NCBI GenBank assembly: GCA_035236585.1
Contig: CP141132.1
Coordinates: forward strand, 25,007,445-25,071,444
Reading direction: 5' to 3'
DNA: 64,000 nt
Origin: Warburgia ugandensis
Lineage: Eukaryota; Streptophyta; Magnoliopsida; Canellales; Canellaceae
Positions 12,891 through 22,068 of the stretch are shown here, piece by piece. The translations under genes were made by a program, and so were the position numbers. The notes under the pieces were generated by a model. The model was given only the letters and a program-made list of their open reading frames with translations. It did no database searches and was not told the DNA's origin. How positions within the stretch are numbered: position 1 is the stretch's first letter; each line of letters opens with the position of its first letter.

Positions 12891-12894
12891 AAAG
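12887..12894 (+). promoter_or_regulatory. TATA motif after internal repeat array
   Basis: TATAAAAG lies just after array 1 and 53 bases before an ATG at 12947. In CACTA elements the promoter sits just inside the 5' subterminal repeats, so this arrangement resembles an element 5' end. The downstream frame closes after about two dozen codons. Confidence 0.35.
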
Positions 12895-13813
12895 TGCAAA
12901 AGTCATTTCATAATTTCCTGTATCCCTTGTTCACATTCTTCATCTTATGGGAGGCATGACATCCTCATTTGGTTCTTCTCTCCCTCTTTTCTATTCCCAT
13001 TCTTGCTTTACTTTCTAGATATTTTGAATGTTTGTGACATGAAAAACAAAGTAAGGATACTAAAATCTACTTTTATCATCCTTTAATTTCTAGTTACTAA
13101 CTCTCCTATCTATTTGAGTTTTGTGGACAAAATGGGTTTTGTCACTACGGATGATGGGGTTAGGAAGTTGCTTAGATCATCATGATTTTGGCAAAAATTG
13201 TATGATTTCATTACAAACAACAATGGCTTCTCGCTCTAAACCTCAATATTGGAGATAAGGAGAACATTATGCTTTATGGTTCTAATCAAAATTTGGGGTT
13301 TGATGAAGAGAAAGGGTTCCATTAAGTTGTTTGAGGAAGTTGCAAGTTGAAGCTTTACCATCTCTCTCCCCATTAGAAAGTGGTGTGAGCTTAATATTAA
13401 GAGGATAGATCTTGATGATATAGTGTCAGATTTGCTCATTGATCAAGATCTTGTATTAATAAGATGTAATCATATGTAAACATTTGATATATATAATACA
13501 TGATTTGTGGATGTAGAGTGATTTAAAAAAATACTTAAATTTCCTTGTTCTTATGTTTGTTTATATATGAACTAGAAAGAGTGAATCAACAATGAGTTTT
13601 ATGAAAAAATGGACAATGTCATTATAAGTAAGAAATTTTAGAAGTAATGTGTAGAACAATTAGTGCACTACATAATATGAATGAAATCCAATCAGCTCTT
13701 AGTCTATGCTATGACATCAAGAATTCTTGCAGATGAAGAAATATAAAAGGGCCTTATGACCTCCCAAAAAATCCCTCTCCATCTATATGTAAATCCTAGT
13801 TCATCATGAAGAA

Positions 13814-13845
<32 letters not shown>

Positions 13846-13859
13846 TTTATTTGTTTCTT
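12895..13859 (+). other. Unassigned segment between two repeat arrays
   Basis: About 965 bp between two arrays of subterminal-type repeats. A plus-strand frame across 13322-13495 reads EEVAS, a stop, then about 40 further codons including IRKWCEL and DLDDIVSDLL, and ends at a stop. It does not look like transposase. I do not recognise it; it could be a captured piece of a host gene or decayed element sequence. A pure AT dinucleotide run lies at 13813-13840. Confidence 0.3.
13813..13840. repeat. (AT)n microsatellite
   Basis: A pure alternating AT run of 28 bases inside the CACTA element, just before internal array 2. Confidence 0.95.
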
Positions 13860-14200
13860 TAAAGTCTTTCTGAAAAATCAATTTAAAAAAATAACTTTTT
13901 AGAGTCATTATATAGAAAACGGCTTTCAAAAACATGTTTTTAAAGTCGATAGGGAAAAATCGACTTTAGAAAATCATGTTTTCAAAGTCGTTATGAAAAA
14001 AGCAACTTCAAAAAAAGGTTTTCAAAGTCATTCTAAAAGAAATGACTTGAAAAATAGGTTACTCATTCCAAAATGATGTCTTCAAAAGCTTGTTTCTAAA
14101 GTAGTTCCAAACAAAACGACTTCAAAAACTAGTTTATAAATTCGTTAAAAAAAAAAGAAAGACTTCAAAAGCTTGCTTCTAAAGTTGTTCCTAACAAACA
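13860..14200. repeat. Internal subterminal-type repeat array 2
   Basis: Further copies of the 'aaagtc' / 'gacttcaaaa' units seen at the CACTA ends, diverged and with longer A/T spacers. Together with array 1 it brackets 12895-13859. No clear CACTA-type terminus (tagtg) follows it, so a nested element is only a suggestion. Confidence 0.7.
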
Positions 14201-14340
14201 ATTTCAATAGTCCCCTATTCATAACATCAACATTTTGGTTCATCCCACCTATTTCCTTTTCTATCACAGTCATCTACATTTTCATCATGTTGTCTCGCTC
14301 AAAAAATCTGCAATCATCAACTATGCATGTAGGTACTTTC

Positions 14341-14680
14341 TCTCTCCCTCTCTCTCTCTCTCCCCCTTTAGGTGGTCACTAGCCAGCCTCAAATGACTAT
14401 ACACATTTCATCCTTACATTCCTCCCTTTGCCCTACGATGTCATTGGTTAGCCCCACCAATTGCTCATGCATCCCCTCCCTCCCTTCAACCATCGGCCCT
14501 GCACAGTTGTTACATGCTCTGACCAACTACAGGTATATCCATTCCCTCCCTCCATCTACCCTGCATGGTGGCCTTCTAGCTCGGCCAACTATGCACACAT
14601 CCCCACCCTCCCTCCCTCCATTTGCCCTACTTAGTCACTGTCTACCCCAACTGACTGTGCAAATTCCCTCCCCCCTACTA
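14341..14680. repeat. CT-rich tract and 64-bp minisatellite
   Basis: A CT-rich run at 14341-14364 leads into about five head-to-tail units of roughly 64 bp (14366-14680). Each unit has a GCCCT start, a middle segment like 'ccaactatgcaca' and a 'ccctccctcc' end. Units begin near 14366, 14431, 14496, 14560 and 14625. A plus-strand frame of 118 codons (14372-14728) crosses it only because the unit is low in stops; it is not a gene. Confidence 0.8.
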
Positions 14681-14726
14681 TCAAATAGTATAGAAATTAG
14701 CTACAACATCTTTTATGAATTTCTAT

Positions 14727-16178
14727 AAACATAGATCTATAGAAAGTTTACATGGATATCTTTACAATGAAAAACACATGATTTATGGACTATTCATAGA
14801 CAACTATATACACAGGCCTATATGAAGTCTATTTGGCTATGCTTTCAGTGAAGCCACATGGTTTATGGATTGTTAGATACATAAATTTATAACTGGTTTC
14901 CTTGGCTATGTTTTGTATGAAAACTATATGGTTTATGGATTGTTCATGGACTGTTATATATAGGTCTATCAAAAGTTTACTTTGCTATGTTTTACACAAA
15001 AAATACATGGTCTATGGAATATTCATGGACTATTATATATATATATATCCATAGCAGGTCTACTTGGCTATGTTGTTAATAAAAAACACACAGTTTATGG
15101 ACATTCATGCATTAATATATATATATATATATGAAGTTTACTTGGCTATGTTTTTAGTGAAAACACATGGTTTATGGATTGTTTATGTATCGAAGTTTAC
15201 TTGGCCATGTTTTCAATGAAAAACAATGGCTTATGGACAGTTCATGGACTGCTATATACATACATCTATAGTAGGTTTACTTGATATGTTTTCAATGATA
15301 ATAACATATAATTTATGGATCGTTCATGGATTGTTATATACATAGATCTATAGGAAGTACACATTGTTATGATTTTAGTGAAAGCACATGGTTTATAGAC
15401 TACTATATGTATACATCTATAGAAAGTTTACTCAAATATGTTTTATATGAAAAACACATGGTTTATGGGCTATTCATGGACTACTATATACATAGGTCTA
15501 TAAGAAGTTTACTTGGCTATGTTTTTAGTGAAAAATACATGCTTTATAGATTGTTCATGGATTGATATATATGTAGATCTATACAAAGTTTATTTGTCTA
15601 GGTTTTTAGTAAAAACACGTTTCATGGGTTGATATACGCATACATATATAGAAAGTTTACTTAGCTATGTTTTATATGAAAAACACATGGTTCATGGATT
15701 GCTATATACATAGATCTATAGAACATTTACTTGGCTATGTTTTCAGCAAAAATTATATGGTTTATGGATGGTTTATGGACTGTTATATACATACATCTAT
15801 AGTAGGTTTACTTAGCTATATTTTCAATGATAACGACATATGGTTTATGGAATGTTCATGGATTGATATATACATAGATCTATAGGAAGTTTACTTGGCT
15901 ATGCTTTTAGTAAAAACCACATGGTTAATAGAGTGCTATATACATACATTTATAGAAAGTTTACTTGGTTACATTTTATATGAAAAATACATAGTTTATG
16001 GACTGTTCATGACTGCTATATACATAGATGGATAAGAAGTTTATTTGGCTACATTTTCAATGAAAAAAATATGGTATATGGACTGTTCATGATTAATGTA
16101 TACATAGATCTAGAGGAAGTTTACTTGGCTTATGTTTTCAATAAAAAAACACATGGTTTATGGACTATTCATGGATTG

Positions 16179-16215
<37 letters not shown>

Positions 16216-16965
16216 AATAAAAAATTTAATTTACTACATTTTCAATGAAAAACACATGTTTCATTGACTGCTATATACATAGATCTATATAAAGTATTCT
16301 TCACTATATTTCATATAAAAAACACATGATTTGTGGATTGTTCATGGATTGATGTGTACATAGATCTATAAGAAGTTTACTTTGCTATGTTTCAAGTGAA
16401 AAACACATGTTTTATGAGCTGTCCATGGACTACTACATGCATAGATCTACACGAAGTTTACTTGGCCAAAAACACATGGTTTATGGGTTGTTCATGGACT
16501 ACTGCATACATAGATCTACATGAAGTTTACTTGGCTAAAAACACATGGTCTACGGGCTGTTCATGGACTGATACATACAAAGATCTATAAGAAGTTTACT
16601 TGGCTATGTTTTAGTGAAAAACACATGGTTCATGGAATGCTATATATGTACATCTATAAAAAGTTTACTTTGCTATGTTTTATTTGAAAAATATATAGTT
16701 TATGGATTGTTCATGGATTGATATATACATAGATATATAAGAAGTTTACTTGGATATGTTTTCAGTTAAGAACACATGGTTTATGGATTGTTCATGGATT
16801 GATATATGCATAGCTCTATTGGAAGTTTACGAGGCTATGTTTTTAGTGAAAAACACATGATTTGTGGACTGTTCATGGATTCATATATACGTAGATCTAT
16901 AGAAAGTTTACTTGGCTATGTTTTCAGTGAAAAACACATGGTTTATGGATTGTCGTATACATATT
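14727..16965. repeat. 81-bp minisatellite array inside the CACTA element
   Basis: About 2.2 kb made of diverged head-to-tail units of about 81 bp. Each contains 'tatacatagatctatag', 'agtttacttggctatgtttt', 'gtgaaaaacacatgg' and 'tttatggattgttcatgg'. Some units lack internal parts and some carry expanded microsatellites, such as (TG)n at 16182-16214 and AT runs near 15035-15050 and 15115-15132. Because 81 is a multiple of three, several plus-strand frames repeat a 27-residue unit containing SEKHMVYGLFMD. I see no sign that these are real proteins. There are roughly 25 to 28 units by length. Confidence 0.9.
16182..16214. repeat. (TG)n microsatellite in the 81-bp array
   Basis: A pure TG run of about 33 bases that replaces part of one 81-bp unit. 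Confidence 0.95.
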
Positions 16966-17313
16966 GTTGGCAACTTTTTCACTTACCTTCTCTTTTATTA
17001 TTTATCTTGTACTCAGAAAAGCAAGTTTTTTATACTTTGTTCTACTTTTGATTTCTTTAAATGTAGTACATGAATTATTTCATTACTATGTTCTGGTATC
17101 ATTATGCTCTTGTTTTTAGTAAATACGGAACTTGAGCAACATCATAATGAAGAATATGAACAATATTAAGAGCTTGACCAATAGGTCGACGTAAGTAGCA
17201 CTCTAAAGAGATACAATAGAGGTTGAAAGGTGATGGAAAAGGTTATCAAGAGAAAGTTGAGAGAAATTAAAGAAGTTGCATAGTACAATAGTAAGGAGCA
17301 GCAGATAAGTGAG

Positions 17314-19866
17314 TGTGACGACCCAGGTTTTTCCATGCATTTTTAAATGCAATATCTAATTCCTAAGGCAGGATGCATCCCTATTTGAAAACCATTTTAT
17401 AAAAACCATGCAATGCAACAAAAAATCTTTAGTTTTAAACTCATTTTGAAAACCCCGAGTGTCATTTGCATTCACAACAATCAAAGTAGTTTTTGAAAAG
17501 CTTCAGAAATCATAAATGTTTTTCCCCAGGTCTATCCAGTCACAGCTCACAACCCAACTGTAAATAACTATAAATACATGTCCAAAGGGTAGAGTGTTTA
17601 CTTACATGTATAATTGTCTCCTTTTGATTTTTCTTGCTCGTAACACTAACATAGGTGTCCTTTACTCGTGGATGGAACTATCCTGAAAAATGTTAAGGAT
17701 AGGGTGAGTATATACTATACTCAGTAGGAGTCTATCACTACTAGTTTTGCAATGCATGCTATGTTTAAAAATCATATGCTCTTTAAAACATGTGCATGTT
17801 TGAATAACCATGTTCAATATCGATATCAAAAACCATTGTCAAATTGGAATACTAACGACTTAAAGAATCGCACAAACCAAGTCGAAAGTATCATATATAT
17901 CATAAACATAATGATATGCATAAGATGCTTAACTGAATCCAACTCATGGATAACTGGTATGGTCGACCAACCTCATGTCATGCCATATGCAATGCAAGTA
18001 AATCCTCAAACCATAGGGTCCAACTATGCCCACGACCTCGCCGCCGTGTGGTCCCCGGGTACCTGAGGACACAGGGTCATATGCCTCCACGGGACATATG
18101 ACACTTCGACCCAGTGCCGTGACACCAGTGGTAGCCCCCTGTACCACATGCAGTAGAAGCAGGGACGTTGCCCCTTTTTGGCATGGTACCCATCCATCTA
18201 ATAGTGGTAGAGGCTGGAGGCCAACCCAAACCTCTCGGCATAGTGCCCTTGAGCTTTCCAGCCCAAATCATATACGATCAAATGAGCAGAAACCTCTTTT
18301 TCAAAACCTGTCCTCTTTGGGTCCCTCACAACTGCCTACCCAGCGTCTTTTGGGCACTCCAGCATCTTTTGGTAACCCTCAAGGACATGCAATTTTTCAA
18401 GAACGTAATGCTCACAAATCATGCAATATATGCAATTGTTTGCAAAACATGTCTATGCATAATGTATTTAATCATATGCATGTTGAATTCATTTATATGT
18501 TAAACAAGCCATAAAATAAGTCATGCTAAACAAGTTATATAATTTATACTTAAAACATGCATTCAAAACAATCATGGCTCTTTTTAAAAGTCTAGTAGCG
18601 ATAGAGCACTTACCTCAAAGTCTCCTGGAGTCACGTCCTTTATCACTTCGACCCATCCCTAGGTCTCGTTTATAACTCCTGGGTATGAATGGATACAAGG
18701 AGTCCTTATCAATTTCAATCTATTAGATTTCTAGATCTACCTTTTAGGGTCCATGGTTAATTTATTGTTAGGCTAGATCCTATAATGTGGATCTACTATT
18801 CAATAGTTAAACTGCCTACTTCGTTGTCAGGCTAGATCCTATGATCTGGATCTACTATTCAGTAGTTAAACTCTATAATTTGCCCTTTAATCTAAACTTT
18901 AAAGTCTCATTAGGTCTGCGTGTCCCAGTTCCCAGGACACCCATGTATCTTGGTTGAACCACGACTGCCTCACGTGCATGCGCGCCCAAAGGCTGTGCTA
19001 GGGACCGCGTTTTGCATGCGCACATGCATGCTCAAGCGACGTGCTATGACGCGAATCCTGGATGGCATTGCACGGACACACCTTTTGTGTAGCATGGCGC
19101 GTCTCAGCTCCCAGGGCACCCCGTGCATCCTGGTCGAGCTAGGGCTCGTGCCCTATGTCACGTTCGCACCCGAAGGCCGCACCTGCGACAGTGTATGCAC
19201 TGTCGTACACCTAGAAGAAGGTGGAACCTGTTCCTGGTTCTGAAAATCCTCTATGGCTGAAAACTCGAAGAAGGGGAAAAACCCCAATGCCCAGATCGAA
19301 AAAGAGAAGAGAGGGGAAATGGGGAGATGGGAACGGTAGGCCTGACTTTGGCTTGGCCATTGCCAAAAAATGCAGAGGAGATGGGTTTCTGATTTTGCCG
19401 GAAACACTAGTCTCAAACGACTGGAAAAAAACATGATTTTGAAGAGGGGGAGATGGGGTTTTTATAGAGGGGAGAAGGTGGTGCCCCTCAATGGCAGTGC
19501 CACCCTTCCCCTGGTGTTTTCTGGAGAAATCGTGAAAAACGGGTTTCTGGAGAAGTCTGGAGGTGGAAGATGACAGGGGGTGCCGTTATCAAAACGGCCC
19601 CCTGCGTTTTTCGTCTTTTTCGTTTTTCTGTTCAAATTTCAGAAATACCCCTATCTTTAAATGGCTGTAACTTCTTCATACGAACTCCGTTTTTGGTGAT
19701 TTTTGAGGCGATGGATTCCATTTTTTTAGTAGAATATAATGGTACTAAGTTTCCCCACAAATTCGTTCATTTACTAAATTAAATAAAGTGAAACATTTAA
19801 CTCATTTTATTTCTTATAGAATGTTCAATTTTTGTTAAAAATAGTGTAAATTGCTCGGGCATTACA
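17314..19866 (-). mobile_element. Solo LTR, 2.55-kb gypsy-like family, copy 1
   Basis: The copy runs TGTGACGACCC to GGGCATTACA on the plus strand and is flanked by a perfect 5-bp duplication, GTGAG at 17309-17313 and 19867-19871. It is 2553 bp with no internal region, so it is a solo LTR left by recombination between two LTRs. Two further copies lie at 30530-33060 and 46902-49456. I set the strand to minus for two reasons. A TATA motif (TATAAAAA) reads on the minus strand near 19458-19465. The minus-strand 3' end, GGTCGTCACA, matches the LTR 3' ends of the elements at 42900 and 58450. The centre (18030-19250) is much richer in GC than its surroundings. ORFs inside it are spurious. Confidence 0.93.
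19458..19465 (-). promoter_or_regulatory. TATA motif of solo LTR copy 1
   Basis: The minus strand reads TATAAAAA. The matching place in copies 2 and 3 reads TATAAATAG (about 32626-32636 and 49002-49013). Conservation across three copies supports a U3 promoter on the minus strand. Confidence 0.6.
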
Positions 19867-20940
19867 GTGAGAGTGCAGCATCTTGTAATAGTTTTTTCTA
19901 AACCACGGTGAGAAGCATCGTGCTTATCAAATTTGATGATTGGAGACATGTGCCACACTGAGTAAAACATCTAATATGGGATATTTTGAATATATATAAA
20001 AATATGATGTATCATATAATTTATAACATACTTTAAAAATAGTAACATGCTTTGTACTTTGTAGACTACCTTTAAGGTACCTGCGCACAAGAAGATGCAA
20101 GCTTTGCAAGAAGCTAGTGAGCAATGGAGAAAATGAAAGAACTATCTTGTTCATAATTACATAGTTCCATATGTCAATGATATGTTTATGCTATATAGTG
20201 CCTACCATTAATTTTGATGTTATTGACCAAGATGAGTGAGATGCATTTTAAAGGAATGCTCGTCCTTTAAATTTGAGGTATGTGCTAAAATGATACTTTA
20301 TTTAACTAAGTATATGTAACATCCAATTATTGCACATGATTAAGTATGTAGAAATATGCAGGTAAAGAGCGCAAGAGGAAGAAAGGTGCATAAAATTAAT
20401 ATGCAACACCACTTCTCTAGGTTGGGCTATGCCTATTTGGAAGGGCATGAAGTAAGCATTTGTGATAGTATATTTATTTAAAATTATATTATAGTTATAT
20501 ATGTTTCATTACTTAACTATAGTGTCCAACGTGATAACAAAAGAAAGCTAGGACTATAGATCTGAAAAGTTCACAAATGAAGCTACTACACAAGTTGCTT
20601 CTCACATTGTAAGTGGTTCCACCTGCTACACTTGACTATCTTCAAATTCACAAAATTAAAAAAAAAAAATGAACTAATCATTTCCTTGTAATTAAATTTT
20701 ATAGGACACTTTTACCTAAGAAAGTGTGAGTACAGGAACTTTAAGCAGCACCGCTACAAATGATGGCATCCTATATAGGGCTATGGGCAAGAAGGACCAC
20801 CCTAGTCGATGCAACCACCGAAACTCACTTAGAAGAACATGAAGGTATGGAATTCTATCAATTACTCCATTTCATAAACTAAACATAATATTTTTTTCAT
20901 AGTATTTATTAATCCTATTTTTTTTCCTTCTTGCATAGTG

Positions 20941-21225
20941 CCCTAGATAGCAGTCTGATTGGGAGTACAGTTACTATGTGCTGAGATACATGAGGACCCT
21001 AGTACTTAATGGTGTTAGTGTCTCCTAATTAAGAAAGGTAAATAACTTTTTACTAGTCATAATCTTATAACTTTTTACAAATGCTGATTGATTCTAGCTC
21101 AAAAGATGTGTTAACTGAATTTAAAATGTTGTACTACAGGTTGCTATGCTTTCTAAATGCACAAACAAAAAGAGTTACACCAAAGAAAACCTCAATGAAA
21201 TACCAAGTGGATGGACTAAGTATGT
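20941..21225 (+). pseudogene. Ulp1-like (C48) protease C-terminus, inactive relic
   Basis: The plus strand reads QSDWEYSYYVLRYMRTLVL near 20950-21006. This matches the end of Ulp1-type cysteine proteases, where the family has an ECGYYVLRYM-like motif. At the catalytic Cys position there is Tyr (TAC in place of TGC), and the next Gly is Ser, so the active site is lost. A probable intron follows, with GT after about 21037 and AG at about 21140. The next exon reads NKKSYTKENLNEI followed by WTKYV, matching the family's 'YSKEELDEVRxEWAEFV'-like tail. Plant CACTA elements often carry Ulp1-like sequence. The N-terminal part with the His and Asp is not visible. Confidence 0.68.
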
Positions 21226-21654
21226 AATGAGTTTCAATTACAACAACTGGAGTAACTTCATGAATGTAAATTACCCTATCCATAATAAGGTATTATTTTC
21301 AATGATATGCATTGATTTATATATATTTCATGGGATGATAAATGAGGGGAACTTGGAGTGCAAATGATATAAATGTATATGAAATGAATGTGGAGATTGC
21401 AGTGCATGTGGTGTGGTTCCTTTAATTATTAAGTCATTTCAAGATGTGAATGTGGTGTGGAAGTTAACGTATGTGTGAATGTGGTGGGGTGTGGATGGAT
21501 GAAGAATTTGGATATTTTATACCCACTGTGGAAGTCCATGTATGATTCTTTTTCATGTGTTTAAAGATTGTAAAAATACTGTAGTAGGTAGCACATTAAA
21601 TGTATGTAGAAATGTGAGTAGATTGCAATGTAAGCAAAAGAAATTAAGAAACAC

Positions 21655-22040
21655 AAAAAAAAACTTTTAAAGTTGTTCTAGAAAAATGACTTCAAAATAG
21701 GCTATTTTTTAAGTCATTTTTTTAAGAATGACTTTAAAAACTTGAACTTTTGAAGTTGTTCTCTAAAAAATGACTTAAAAAGGAGTCTTTTCAAGTCATT
21801 TTTTCCAAACAACTTCAAATATGGGATCTTTTCAGGTCATTTTTTTAGAATGAGTTAAAAAACTAGTATCTTAGAAGTCCTTTATTGTGAAATGACTTCA
21901 AAAGAGGCCATTTTTTAAAACAACTTTAAAAGTTAAGATTTTTAAAGTCATTTCTTTATTGACTTTTTTTCTTATAGATTTTCCAAGTAGGCTCGATAGA
22001 AGTCGCTTTGTTTACCAAGTTCTGTTAATGTTTTTTTACA
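21655..22040. repeat. CACTA 3' subterminal repeat array
   Basis: Units like 'aagtcattttt' and 'aaatgacttcaaaa' occur in both orientations just inside the right terminus, mirroring 8230-8760. Together with the terminal repeats this fixes the right end of the element. Confidence 0.85.
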
Positions 22041-22068
22041 AACTTTAAAAGCCTTTCATGTAGTAGTG
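22041..22068 (-). repeat. CACTA right terminal inverted repeat
   Basis: On the minus strand it begins CACTACTACATG and pairs with 8202-8229 at 20 of 28 positions. The flanking GTA compares with GTT on the left. Confidence 0.8.

Larger units (their letters stand above)
17120..20850 (+). pseudogene. Ptta/En-Spm type second CACTA gene, split by a solo LTR
   Basis: This is the relic of the second gene of a CACTA element, whose protein binds subterminal repeats in known systems. Before the LTR, a plus-strand segment near 17200-17270 reads STLKRYNRG and continues Lys-rich. After the LTR there is an EASEQWRK segment with NYLVHNYIVPY near 20105-20175. A segment with SARGRKVHKIN, then FSRLGYAYLEGHE, lies near 20363-20450 and matches the family's KNKYNHRLSRKGYANLEEE-like signature. 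A DGILYRAMGKKDHPSR segment near 20763-20815 matches its 'ALGTKEHGGRVRG'-like signature. Stops interrupt each piece, and likely introns separate them. The 2553-bp solo LTR at 17314-19866 interrupts it. Identification is by signature only. Confidence 0.72.
8202..22068 (+). mobile_element. CACTA (En/Spm) DNA transposon, degenerate
   Basis: The left end begins CACTACCAAAATT at 8202. The right end, read inward on the minus strand from 22068, begins CACTACTACATGAAAGG. The two 28-bp ends align without gaps at 20 of 28 positions, sharing CACTAC and a TTTTA(A/G)AGTT block. Flanking 3-bp words are GTT and GTA, a near match to the 3-bp target duplication of CACTA elements. Both ends carry dense short subterminal repeats. 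Inside are a tnp2 transposase relic, a Ptta-type second gene and an Ulp1-like tail, all on the plus strand. The element also contains two minisatellites and a later solo LTR (17314-19866). All coding parts are broken, so it is not autonomous. Confidence 0.88.

Noticed and set aside
14372..14728. 118-codon Pro/Ser/Leu-rich plus-strand frame
   Set aside because: It crosses the 64-bp minisatellite; the repeated residues come from the repeat unit.
18026..18514. 162-codon plus-strand frame in GC-rich sequence
   Set aside because: It is inside solo LTR copy 1. Copies 2 and 3 break the same frame, so it is not conserved as protein.
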